A stretch of DNA of 64,000 nt from Paenibacillus selenitireducens. Lineage in GTDB: Bacteria; Bacillota; Bacilli; Paenibacillales; Paenibacillaceae. How positions within the stretch are numbered: the first letter of the stretch is position 1; the number at the start of each line of letters is the position of its first letter. Below, in pieces: positions 6,764 through 14,870 of the stretch. The stretch lies in contig NZ_MSZX01000006.1 in NCBI RefSeq assembly GCF_002021565.1, positions 248,027-312,026 on the forward strand. Reading direction: 5' to 3'. The position numbers and the translations under genes are program-made. Below the pieces are notes generated by a model. It searched no databases, had not been told where the DNA came from, and saw only the letters and a program-made list of their open reading frames with translations.

Positions 6764-8794
6764 TTATTCGGTATCATTATACAGTCCTGCTTCAAAATAA
6801 TTGACGCGCTGCCGGAGTGCAATGGCTATTTCGCGTGAAATCTCATTTTGCTCAAATAACGTCTGAATTTCATGCCGGGCAAATTGAACTGCCTTCAGCT
6901 GCATGGACATCCGCTGTTTATGATAGGGGTCCTCTGCCTTACGCCAGATGGTCCCCTTACGCTGCTTGGACATCTCCTCGCGATAATGCGCAATCACGGC
7001 CAATGCAACCGAGCGATTGGTCTCATTTATTTGCTTCCGCACAGCCGCAATAGCAGCCTCCGACATTTGATGTCTCGCTTGGCGGATCAAGTTCATCAAC
7101 TCATCCGGCATGGCCGAATGAACGCGATGACGGTTTCTGAACCACATCTTGGATACGAACCAACGCAATCGATACAACACGCGATAGACCTTGACAATTT
7201 GGTGTTTGGACAGCAGCGCTTCCATTCTTCCAAGCGTCATCTGGAACGAATAGGCAAGTTCAGCCGTAATCTGCCCTGCTTCATGCATATGCTGCACTTC
7301 ATGCTTCTCCGCTTGGATCGCGACGAGGCGAAGCCTTCTCTCCTCATCCTGGTTGGCAAGCTGCCTCATGGTCCCTTGTCTCATCATGCGTCTCATTTTG
7401 CGGTTGTATTCCGAAATGACCGATAATGCAGCCATTTTATTCGAGTCGTCCATTTCATCATGCAATGATCTCACCACGGCTTGCGTAATGCGGATGACGG
7501 CCTCCTTCTGCAGCCGTGTCTGTTCTTTTTGATTATCCCCTGCGCCTTTCTTAGATAACAATGGCAAGAGAATACTCGCTGAAATCAACGAGAATAAGAT
7601 CACACCCGCCGCTAACAAGATCAGTAGATCACGCTCTGGAAAAGGTGACCCATCATCCAGAACCAGTGGAATGGACAAGGCCCCCGCCAAAGTAACGGCT
7701 CCTCGGACACCAGACAGGGAGGTTAACACCGCAGCTTTGAGTCGTCGAAGATGGCCGCCGTGCGGCTTCTGACCAAATGCCCATTCCCCGCCCCAAAAAA
7801 GATACAGCCATACGAAACGAATGCCCATCAAGCTGATCGATATGACTGTGATATACCCCAACACTTCGAAGATATGCGCCGTCCCACTTCCCGAGACCGC
7901 ACGGGTTACATGAGGAAGCTGCAACCCTAAGATAACAAACACTAATCCGTTTAAGATAAAGACGATAACCGACCACGTACTTTCCGAGACTACACGTAAC
8001 TTCATCATCATGGATTCCGTACGCTCACGCATCACCGCATGAATAATCCCACCCGCGACGACGGCAAGCACGCCAGATACACCGATTCCCTCCGCCAACA
8101 AATAAATGATAAATGGCGTCAGAATTTGAATTAACATTTGTACCGTAACGTCCTCAATGCCAAAACGACGAATCATGATGCGCAGGCCAATAATCAGATA
8201 GGAACATATCACACCGCTCAATAACCCTCCGATCGCGATGATAAAGAAGCTGAGGGAGGCTTGCACGATGGAGAAGGCTCCTGTCACCGTCGCCGCAATC
8301 GCAAATTTAAAGGCCACCAGACCAGATGCATCATTCATTAACGCCTCACCCTCTAAGAGACGCATGATGGATTTAGGCAACCGAACACGGCCAGCTAAGG
8401 ATCCGACAGCCACCGCATCTGTCGGTGATAAAATCGCAGCTAACGCAAACGCCGCAGCCCAAGGTACGGTAGGAATCAAAGAATGCACGATCGTCCCTGC
8501 CAAGAACACCGTCACGAAGACCAGCCCTAGCGCGAGGAGCAGTATCGGAACCCTCATTTGCCACAGTTCCTCTCTCGATGTTCGTTTACCGTCATTGAAC
8601 AGCAGCGGTGCAACGAACAAGACAAAAAACAGCTCAGGATTCAAAGGGAAATCCATGACAGAGGGAAGGATGGCTGCAATCACGCCAAATGCAATTTGAA
8701 TCAATGGGACCGGGACAAATGGCACGAACCGATTCACCACGTTAGATAACCCCACGATCCCGAGCAGCACGAGTATATTTAGGAATAGCTCCAA
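6764..8794 (-). CDS. CPA1-family Na+/H+ antiporter (NhaP/NhaK type)
   Basis: A 676-residue membrane cation/proton antiporter. About 12 hydrophobic segments fill residues 1-420. The ion-binding motifs LSPTDAVAV and EALMNDASGLVAF are present. Residues about 430-676 form a long hydrophilic, helix-rich, basic tail, as in Bacillus NhaK-like proteins. The start is a TTG at 8794, eight bases from an AGGAGGTGATC ribosome site. No strong terminator is seen after its stop; the infC promoter begins there. Confidence 0.9.
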   Translation of the reverse strand: MELFLNILVLLGIVGLSNVVNRFVPFVPVPLIQIAFGVIAAILPSVMDFPLNPELFFVLFVAPLLFNDGKRTSREELWQMRVPILLLALGLVFVTVFLAGTIVHSLIPTVPWAAAFALAAILSPTDAVAVGSLAGRVRLPKSIMRLLEGEALMNDASGLVAFKFAIAATVTGAFSIVQASLSFFIIAIGGLLSGVICSYLIIGLRIMIRRFGIEDVTVQMLIQILTPFIIYLLAEGIGVSGVLAVVAGGIIHAVMRERTESMMMKLRVVSESTWSVIVFILNGLVFVILGLQLPHVTRAVSGSGTAHIFEVLGYITVISISLMGIRFVWLYLFWGGEWAFGQKPHGGHLRRLKAAVLTSLSGVRGAVTLAGALSIPLVLDDGSPFPERDLLILLAAGVILFSLISASILLPLLSKKGAGDNQKEQTRLQKEAVIRITQAVVRSLHDEMDDSNKMAALSVISEYNRKMRRMMRQGTMRQLANQDEERRLRLVAIQAEKHEVQHMHEAGQITAELAYSFQMTLGRMEALLSKHQIVKVYRVLYRLRWFVSKMWFRNRHRVHSAMPDELMNLIRQARHQMSEAAIAAVRKQINETNRSVALAVIAHYREEMSKQRKGTIWRKAEDPYHKQRMSMQLKAVQFARHEIQTLFEQNEISREIAIALRQRVNYFEAGLYNDTE

Positions 8795-8835
8795 GGCTAG
8801 ATCACCTCCTATCTAACCTTTTTACCCATTTTTCA

Positions 8836-8880
8836 TAAAAAGAAAGCGGGCCAGGCGCAAAATAAGCGCAAGCCCGCTTG
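8836..8880 (-). terminator. Intrinsic terminator after glycosyltransferase
   Basis: The stem AAGCGGGCTTGCGC/GCGCCTGGCCCGCTT is followed by TCTTTTT on the minus strand, 36 bases beyond the glycosyltransferase stop. Confidence 0.88.
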
Positions 8881-8915
8881 ATCGATGTATAAAATACTTT
8901 TGAAATCTGCGAATC

Positions 8916-10160
8916 TTAAGAGGCCTGCTCGCTCTGAACTTCTTCTAAGCGAACGACACGTGTATGTTGCGTGTGGCTCCAAGTTTTGTTGTTCTGTGTG
9001 AAGAACGCATATACCGTAATCGGATACCAAGATAGCAAGTAAATCGGGAACGTAATCAACGATACATAAATTCTCCACGATTTCACGCCTTCCAAGATCA
9101 ACGCAAGGATGAACGTAACAGAAGACGCAATGAGCGTCGCCGCAGCGACCCAGCCCGGTAGGAACTGATAGAACGTCGTGATGTTAGGACCGTCAAAGAA
9201 TGCCCAATCCACCCACAGCACACCGGATAAAATAAATGTCAAGAATACGGTATACACGGTAATCGTGTACAACGCCATATCGAATTTAGCTAAATTTCTT
9301 TCTTTAATCGAACGCCATAACAATGGGAAAAAGTAACGGCGCGCCACGGTAAAGTGACCTTGCATCCAACGAAGCCGCTGGCGGGAAGACGCTTTGAAGG
9401 TTAACGGCTTCTCGTCAAATACCTTAGCATCATAGTTAAACACGGGATTAATGCCGCGGGATACGCAACGTGCGGTAAATTCCAAGTCTTCAACCAAACT
9501 TGTAGCTCCCCAGCCCATATCTTTTATGAGCGCTGTCTCGAAGCACATTCCCGTGCCACCTAAGAAATTGGCCATGTTTAGATTTTTACGGGACAACTGC
9601 CATAGGCGGTTACAATACCAATAAGTTACGCCATATGCTGCTGTAATCCATGAATCATGCGGGTTCTTCGTATCCAAGTAACCTTGGATGACACGAGCAC
9701 CATTACACAAATCGTTGTTCATTTCATTCAAGAATTCTGGATCTGCCAAGTTATCCGCATCGAACATCACGATGGCATCATACGACTTTGGCTGCTTCCA
9801 CAACTCCTTCAGCATCCATTCAATCGCATACCCTTTACCACGCAAGTTCTGATTGCTGCGTTCGCAAGCAAATACGCCTTCGTAGCCGCGAACGATCTTC
9901 GCGGTATTATCTGTACAGTTATCGCAAATAACAAAAATATCGTACATATCTCTTGGATAATTTAATTTCAATAAATTTTCGACTAACGCCCCAACGACCG
10001 TCTCTTCGTTATGTGCTGCCACGAGTACAGCAAAGGTCTTCGTGGGTGCGTGTTGGACTTTCTTTTTCCTCTTGATGATTCCTGCCAGCGAAAGCGTAAA
10101 TTGATACAGCCCGATAACCGCCAGCAAGACCTGTAGTACAACCATAATGACGTCTAGCAT
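8916..10160 (-). CDS. Membrane-bound family 2 glycosyltransferase
   Basis: A 414-residue processive-type GT2 enzyme. A hydrophobic N-terminal helix (about 4-27) precedes the GT-A domain: VAAHNEE nucleotide-binding strand, ICDNCTDNT, the metal-binding DADN, the acid SLVEDLEFTAR and the processivity motif QRLRWMQGH. Three to four C-terminal membrane segments follow (about 300-400). This arrangement resembles poly-N-acetylglucosamine, hyaluronan or cellulose synthases; the product is unknown and no partner genes are adjacent. The start is ATG at 10160. Confidence 0.88.
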   Translation of the reverse strand: MLDVIMVVLQVLLAVIGLYQFTLSLAGIIKRKKKVQHAPTKTFAVLVAAHNEETVVGALVENLLKLNYPRDMYDIFVICDNCTDNTAKIVRGYEGVFACERSNQNLRGKGYAIEWMLKELWKQPKSYDAIVMFDADNLADPEFLNEMNNDLCNGARVIQGYLDTKNPHDSWITAAYGVTYWYCNRLWQLSRKNLNMANFLGGTGMCFETALIKDMGWGATSLVEDLEFTARCVSRGINPVFNYDAKVFDEKPLTFKASSRQRLRWMQGHFTVARRYFFPLLWRSIKERNLAKFDMALYTITVYTVFLTFILSGVLWVDWAFFDGPNITTFYQFLPGWVAAATLIASSVTFILALILEGVKSWRIYVSLITFPIYLLSWYPITVYAFFTQNNKTWSHTQHTRVVRLEEVQSEQAS

Positions 10161-10730
10161 ACAGTTGATACCCCCTTTTGCCCCTTTAATATTGTCTTTG
10201 TTTGTTTTTTTCTCTCTCTAATTTAACTTGCATCTGTACATTATGCGCGATTTGTAAAGCGATTTGCAACTTCTTTCATAAATCTTACAAATCCTTTTAC
10301 ATTCTTCGCATTAATGATTCTCTTCTCTTTATAAACATTTGTCAAAACCGATCTAGGTCTCCATTTTCGGAATTTAACCCCAAATAACCTAAGGGATCTC
10401 CACCTAAACCTGCTTATGTCTTATTTTCATCCAAATTCACGGTTTTTATTTCGCAAATCCCCCCTTTTTTCAGATGATTTTCATATTTCCATACTCTACC
10501 TTAACTTTAATAACGTAACAACAGGACAAAATGTTCATCTCCCCCCATCGAATTCACACAATATTCACATTTTCAAGCAACCTGTCCTTAAGCCGAAATA
10601 CAAGCCTAAATAAAAAAATTTGAATAGACCGAGGATGCCAGCCTCATACTTTCAATACGTTTACACAAAATCAGAAACCATTTCATTTAAATTTAATAAT
10701 TGAGTTGTACAATGACATCAGGCGGATGAG

Positions 10731-10780
10731 AAACCCTCTGTTGAGGCCTTCCGGAGATGAGCGACCGCGTCGAAATACAG
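10731..10780 (+). repeat. Dispersed ~55-bp intergenic repeat, copy A
   Basis: Contains AAACCCTCTGTTGAGG and GATGAGCGACCGCG, the two most conserved blocks of the family; the 3' AGGTTTA end has diverged. Other copies lie at 13112, 32439, 37865 and 46926. Confidence 0.75.
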
Positions 10781-10816
10781 CTTTTATCGCTAATTAGAAC
10801 GTGTGTTTTCTTAAAT

Positions 10817-10850
10817 CCGAAAACTTATACTTTCTAATGTGGTAAAAAAA
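10817..10850 (+). repeat. Short dispersed motif next to an A-tract
   Basis: CGAAAACTTATACTTTCTAA followed by TGTGGTAAAAAAA. Related motifs occur at 13153, 14351, 38605 and 50066, where they abut terminators; here the motif lies directly before the PAP2 gene. Confidence 0.5.
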
Positions 10851-10880
10851 TGTGGTAAAATAAAATGCGGAGGGGATTCA

Positions 10881-11408
10881 ATGAGCCGTGTTTTCAATTG
10901 GTTGCTGCAGCGTGAGGAACGGATTTTTCTATGGATTAACGGCCGCCTGCATAACAAAATACTAAATTTCATATTTCCAAACTTAACACATCTTGGCGGA
11001 GCGACATTCACCATTGTCTTTACAGCTACGCTTGCCATACTGGCGCCACATCCTTGGAATCGAGTAGGCCTTCAATCGCTTGTTGCATTAGGGCTCAGTC
11101 ATATTCCCGTCGCCATTATCAAAAAAGCATATCCGCGTATTCGTCCGTATTTGGTTCATCCACAGACGAATACATTCCGAAAACCGCTCGTTGATCATTC
11201 ATTCCCGTCAGGGCATTCGACAGCGATTTTCTCCATGCTTATTCCGTTTATGATTCAATTTCCGGTTCTCAGTCTACTCGCCTTGCCGCTAGCCTTATCC
11301 GTTGCGTTGTCACGTATTTATTTAGGGCTGCACTATCCATCAGATTGTTTTGCGGGCGCATTCATAGGGTCTTTATTCGCAGCTATCACCGTATCTTTTT
11401 GGCCATAA
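10881..11408 (+). CDS. PAP2-family membrane phosphatase (BcrC-like)
   Basis: A 175-residue membrane phosphatase. All three type-2 phosphatidic-acid-phosphatase motifs are present: KKAYPRIRP, SFPSGHS and SRIYLGLHYPSD, separated by hydrophobic helices. Enzymes of this size commonly recycle undecaprenyl pyrophosphate or dephosphorylate phosphatidylglycerol phosphate; the substrate cannot be decided here. The ATG at 10881 follows GGAGGGGATTCA; an upstream in-frame start is rejected. It lies 83 bases before a lipid-type glycosyltransferase, consistent with an envelope role. Confidence 0.88.
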   Translation: MSRVFNWLLQREERIFLWINGRLHNKILNFIFPNLTHLGGATFTIVFTATLAILAPHPWNRVGLQSLVALGLSHIPVAIIKKAYPRIRPYLVHPQTNTFRKPLVDHSFPSGHSTAIFSMLIPFMIQFPVLSLLALPLALSVALSRIYLGLHYPSDCFAGAFIGSLFAAITVSFWP

Positions 11409-11491
11409 ATCGACAGAGAAGAAGTTCAAGATTCATTTTCTTCATAACATGAGGAAGGCGTAACGCCTTTCTAGGGGATTGGTGAACCACG

Positions 11492-12670
11492 GTGAGAAAA
11501 AAAAGAGTACTGTTGTTATCCGAAGGTTTCGGCGCAGGTCATACCCGAGCTGCCCATGCATTATCACGAAGTCTTAAGCGACTTTCACCACATATCCAGA
11601 CACGCGTGTTCGAACTTGGATCCTTCTTAAATCCAACCATTGCCCCATGGATCTTGGCCGCTTATCGCATAACCGTTAGTGCGCGCCCTCGATTCATGGG
11701 GATGGTCTACCGATATCAATACAACAAATCCATTAATCGTATATCCTCCTTAGCTTTGCATCGCATTTTCTACACACAGACGTTGAACATGATTCGACAG
11801 CTTAAGCCAGATGTCATCGTCTGTACACACCCAATCCCGAATGCCGTCATTTCTCGACTTCAGCGACTCGGTCTCCATGATATCCCCATCGTCACCCTTA
11901 TCACGGACTACGATGCCCATGCCACATGGATTACCCCCGAAGTTCATTCGTATCTTATCTCCACGCCCGAGGTCAAAACCAAAATGCTTCAACATAGCGT
12001 ACCTTTATCGAAAATTGTCGTCACAGGCATTCCTGTACATCCCGATTTTTGGCAACAGCATAACAAAGAAGAAATCCGGGCTCGTTATGGTCTCAAAGAT
12101 ATGCCTACAGTACTAATGATGGGCGGCGGCTGGGGGCTTATGAACCATTCCAAACTCATTGAATTTATGACCCGTTGGCGAAAAAACATCCAATTCATCT
12201 TCTGTCTTGGCAATAATGAAAAAGCACGCAAAAAACTTGCTGCAGAACCCCGCCTGCAACATGAACATGTCCATTTACTGGGATATACGCATGAAATCGA
12301 TAAGCTCATGGAAGTCTCTGACCTCCTGATTACGAAACCCGGCGGCATCACGTGTACGGAAGGTCTAGTGAAAGGCATCCCGATGCTCTTCTTTGCCCCG
12401 TTACCGGGACAAGAAGAAGAGAATTGCCACTATTTCACAGAACATGGATACGGAGAACCGATCCGTTCCTTGGATACGGTCGCAGAATGGATGGTTCGAT
12501 TGAGCCAAGATTGGGAGCATTTGCGCCATATTCGCCAGGAACATATGGGTAATATTGAACGATTTCACCCTACAGCATGTGCAGAGGCCATCCTCAACCT
12601 TTTGGGACAAGAGACTCATGGAATGTATCCTCGACCGTTACGGAATGAGGTCAGGATTGTGGATGCATGA
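11492..12670 (+). CDS. UgtP/MurG-like glycosyltransferase (MGDG synthase family)
   Basis: A 392-residue GT-B enzyme like the diacylglycerol glucosyltransferases of Bacillus. The N-terminal acceptor domain starts VRKKRVLLLSEGFGAGH, with DVIVCTHPIPNAVIS and the TDYDAHATWITP acceptor loop. The C-terminal donor domain has GGGWGLMNHSKLI and KPGGITCTEGLVKGIPMLFF. The GTG at 11492 is taken as start; an AGGGGATT site lies 13 bases upstream, which is rather far. It may be co-transcribed with the PAP2 gene. Confidence 0.85.
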   Translation: MRKKRVLLLSEGFGAGHTRAAHALSRSLKRLSPHIQTRVFELGSFLNPTIAPWILAAYRITVSARPRFMGMVYRYQYNKSINRISSLALHRIFYTQTLNMIRQLKPDVIVCTHPIPNAVISRLQRLGLHDIPIVTLITDYDAHATWITPEVHSYLISTPEVKTKMLQHSVPLSKIVVTGIPVHPDFWQQHNKEEIRARYGLKDMPTVLMMGGGWGLMNHSKLIEFMTRWRKNIQFIFCLGNNEKARKKLAAEPRLQHEHVHLLGYTHEIDKLMEVSDLLITKPGGITCTEGLVKGIPMLFFAPLPGQEEENCHYFTEHGYGEPIRSLDTVAEWMVRLSQDWEHLRHIRQEHMGNIERFHPTACAEAILNLLGQETHGMYPRPLRNEVRIVDA

Positions 12671-12721
12671 AACCTGACCGACTGCCAGGACCTTGCTTAA
12701 TTCCATACGTTTCCCGTATGG

Positions 12722-12843
12722 GGGAGGGATGGGTATGGGGTTCCAACCGCTGTTGAAATCGTGTTGTTTGAATTTATTTATGCGGTAATAACACGATTTC
12801 AAAGGCGGACGCTTTCGCTTTTCCACCCCATACCCATTCCCTC
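12722..12843. repeat. 122-bp nested palindrome
   Basis: Outer arms GGGATGGGTATGGGGT (about 12726-12741) and ACCCCATACCCATTCCC (12825-12841) and inner arms TTGAAATCGTGTT (12753-12765) and AACACGATTTCAA (12790-12802) are nested around a 24-base centre. The intervening CCGC and GGCGG also match roughly, so the whole can fold into one long hairpin. It lies between the GT gene and a transposase remnant, and could be a MITE or an IS terminus. Confidence 0.8.
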
Positions 12844-12868
12844 TTCTGTTCTACTTTGGTACGGCCTT

Positions 12869-13095
12869 CTAATTCATTCCACCCATTGTGACCAGCATAT
12901 GAATATGGTATTACAGTTAATCCGTGCACCTAATGTATACAGTCCTGCGATGATGCCAGGAGTAACCTTATGCTTCTTTACGAAATACTCTTTCACTATA
13001 CGAGCAGCTTCGTCCATGAAATCTTTCAACAGCTTCTCTCGATGGCACCAAAATAAGTCCGATCGTCCCTCATCGATCGTAAAGACAACGCCGAT
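12869..13095 (-). pseudogene. IS91-family (HUH) transposase remnant, frameshifted
   Basis: On the minus strand, the frame from 13095 encodes about 73 residues including VVFTIDEGRSDLF, FMDEAARIVKEYF and KHKVTPGIIAGLYTLGARIN, the block that precedes the catalytic HUH motif in IS91/IS801-type transposases. The HUH segment itself, HIHMLVTMGGM (12896-12907 encodes HIHM), is intact but in the neighbouring frame, showing a frameshift at about 12908. Both ends are missing; only about a fifth of the gene survives. Confidence 0.85.
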
Positions 13096-13111
13096 GGTTC
13101 ACTTGAAATAC

Positions 13112-13160
13112 ATCGAGGCCTTTCGAAAATGAGCGACCGTGGTTAGATGTAGGTTTTATA
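13112..13160 (+). repeat. Dispersed ~55-bp intergenic repeat, copy B
   Basis: ATCGAGGCCTTTCGAAAATG then AGCGACCGTGGTTAGATGTA and GGTTTT. It differs from copy E (46926) at a single base across 42. Its 5' AAACCT end is missing where it meets the IS91 remnant. The short TTATAAATTCTA motif follows immediately. Confidence 0.85.
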
Positions 13161-13174
13161 AATTCTATTGTAGT

Positions 13175-13209
13175 CAAAAAAGGTGCTCTCCCACCGGAGG
13201 CACCTTCTT
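13175..13209 (-). terminator. Intrinsic terminator after trmB
   Basis: The stem GAAGGTGCCTCC/GGGAGAGCACCTT is followed by TTTTTT on the minus strand, 21 bases after the trmB stop. Confidence 0.85.
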
Positions 13210-13229
13210 CGTCGATAGTATAGAAAAAA

Positions 13230-14003
13230 TTAAACGTCCTGCGTATCATCCTGATCGTCTTCATCACGAAGTTCAGCTTCATCATGCGCTGCCTTCAGGG
13301 CTGCCGCTTGTTTGCGATCCTGATAAGAACGCATCGCTTCTTCCCCAATAATGACTTCAACCCGATGAATGTTCATGCCTTTTCCCATAAATTTCGATTC
13401 GTATTCTGTCATGACATGCTCTTCGTTAATTCCATCCCGATGGAGGTTAAGCGAAATGTTCGTCATTTGTAGACCCATATCCGCGAAAGAATTTAAGGAG
13501 AACTCGAATAAGGTTTCCGAATCCGTCTTAAAATGAATCTCTCCGGTTGCATTCATCATTTCGATATATTTCTCCACGAAGCGCGGATGCGTTAGCCGGC
13601 GGCGCGCATGGCGGGCTTTAGGCCAAGGATCGCTAAAGTTCAGGTAGACGCGATCGATTTCGCCCGGTGCAAAAATCTCTTCGATTGTCTCGATATTTGC
13701 ACGCGCAAGCGCCACGTTCGGAGGGCTGTCCACACCTTGAGCTGCCCAAATGGCTCTGGCCTTATCACTCGCACGACGCACCAATTCATCGTACATATCA
13801 ACGCCGATGAAATTTACTTCCGGATATTTCGCACTCATACCGCTCACGAATTTGCCTTTTCCCATGCCAAGTTCCACATAAATCGGACGGTCATTGCCGA
13901 AGAACTCGTGCCAACGACCTTTATACGTATGGGGCTCGAGAACAACGAGATCCGTCTGTTGTTCGAGGTTCTCTCGAATCCCTTTTCTTCCTCTTAAACG
14001 CAT
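13230..14003 (-). CDS. trmB: tRNA (guanine-N7)-methyltransferase
   Basis: TrmB makes m7G46 in tRNA using S-adenosylmethionine. It shows the N-terminal MRLRGRKGIRENLEQQ, the SAM loop VELGMGKGKFVSG, GVDMYDELVRRA, and the signature FSDPWPKARHARRRLTHPRF. At 257 residues it is about 40 longer than the Bacillus enzyme. The excess is a C-terminal tail, alanine-rich then strongly acidic (EAELRDEDDQDDTQDV). The ATG at 14003 follows AGGAGGATTTATC. Confidence 0.95.
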   Translation of the reverse strand: MRLRGRKGIRENLEQQTDLVVLEPHTYKGRWHEFFGNDRPIYVELGMGKGKFVSGMSAKYPEVNFIGVDMYDELVRRASDKARAIWAAQGVDSPPNVALARANIETIEEIFAPGEIDRVYLNFSDPWPKARHARRRLTHPRFVEKYIEMMNATGEIHFKTDSETLFEFSLNSFADMGLQMTNISLNLHRDGINEEHVMTEYESKFMGKGMNIHRVEVIIGEEAMRSYQDRKQAAALKAAHDEAELRDEDDQDDTQDV

Positions 14004-14154
14004 GATAAATCCTCCTAAGCTATTCTAAAGCTTTATTGTGCCGAAGAAACCGGAAAAAGTAAAGGAAATCCTGTGGGGACGGTTTAACGGCAGAACGTGA
14101 TTTCTGGGATAAAAATATGAGAAAACCTTGACGAATTAATAAGCTCTTTGTGTG

Positions 14155-14350
14155 TATGACGGACATAAGAGCCCTTATTGTCTACTATACTCACAGATTA
14201 GCCCTTTAGCGGACACAGAATCCCTTATTCCATTCGAATCATGAGAATATAGCCTAAGTATAGCAAAATTAGGTCTCCTGTGTCCGTTCACCCTGCATTT
14301 TGAATGCTTTTTGTACAATTAAGGTCTCCTGTGTCTGTTCAATTCCTCCA
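14155..14350 (+). repeat. ~195-bp composite repeat, copy 1
   Basis: The element contains two direct units (GACGGACATAAGAGCCCTTA and GCGGACACAGAATCCCTTAT) followed by two inverted units (AGGTCTCCTGTGTCCGTTCA and AGGTCTCCTGTGTCTGTTCA), separated by CATTCGAATCATGAGAATAT and CCTGCATTTTGAATGCTTTT. The whole order is repeated at 49831-50030. It can fold into nested stem-loops. Confidence 0.85.
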
Positions 14351-14376
14351 AAAAACTTATACTTTCCATCCTTATT

Positions 14377-14414
14377 AAAAAACCCCGTGAGCATCGCTAA
14401 AGCGAAGCTACGGG
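14377..14414 (-). terminator. Intrinsic terminator after small gene
   Basis: The hairpin CCCGTAGCTTCGC...GCGATGCTCACGGG is followed by GTTTTTT on the minus strand. Confidence 0.82.
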
Positions 14415-14452
14415 ATCAAGCTTGTGAAGACGGTTGTATGAATAAACTGCGA

Positions 14453-14632
14453 TTAGTGTTCGATTGCTATATCGTACTGACGTTCAATAGCTGTGTTGAG
14501 CTTGCGGCGAGCAGATGCAGCAACTTCACGGTTCTCGTTAAACCGAATCCCGGTTAATGCCATCGCTTCGTTCACAGTCAGTTCTACCAGTACTTTCTCG
14601 TTTCCTTGTGAACTCTTAACATCGGTAACCAT
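14453..14632 (-). CDS. Small hypothetical protein
   Basis: A 59-residue protein, MVTDVKSSQGNEKVLVELTV followed by a helix-rich segment (NEAMALTGIRFNENREVAAS, ARRKLNTAIERQYD). It is not recognised. The ATG at 14632 is preferred over two upstream in-frame starts because AGAGGTG lies six bases ahead of it. A clear terminator follows, supporting a real transcript. No signal peptide or membrane segment is seen. Confidence 0.7.
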   Translation of the reverse strand: MVTDVKSSQGNEKVLVELTVNEAMALTGIRFNENREVAASARRKLNTAIERQYDIAIEH

Positions 14633-14870
14633 TGACATCACCTCTTAGCGTTATTGTGCACAGAAATAAGAATTAATATGAGATCAACATGGAAAAAAGC
14701 TTGTAAATCCTTTGCTGAGCTTGCTTGTAATATAACATAACATGTAAGGTTTTGCAAGAGGAAATTCGTCTGTTTCAGCGTCTTTTCCAGTTAATAAATT
14801 CGATTTTTATATTTTTTTTGGTACAATAGAGGGTATGATTCTGTAAGTACAAAAGGAGCAAGCATCATCC

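Larger units (their letters stand above)
10161..10880 (+). other. 720-bp AT-rich intergenic region
   Basis: Divergent promoter region between the glycosyltransferase (leftward) and the PAP2 gene (rightward). The plus strand is pyrimidine-rich. No convincing gene was found; the short open frames lack ribosome sites. It holds one copy of the ~55-bp dispersed repeat (10731-10780) and one copy of the short motif (10817-10850), described separately. Confidence 0.6.
14004..14452. other. 449-bp intergenic region with repeats
   Basis: Region between trmB and a small gene, both leftward. It contains the ~195-bp repeat (14155-14350), the short CTTATACTTTCC motif at 14355-14366 and the small gene's terminator. 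No additional gene could be supported. Confidence 0.6.

Noticed and set aside
8238-8699. 153-codon frame antisense to the antiporter
   Set aside because: Shadow frame over conserved membrane-helix codons, with no ribosome site or recognisable product.
10202-10613. Two small plus-strand frames in the 10.2-10.6 kb gap
   Set aside because: Low-complexity Phe/Ser/Asn-rich translations without ribosome sites in AT-rich DNA.
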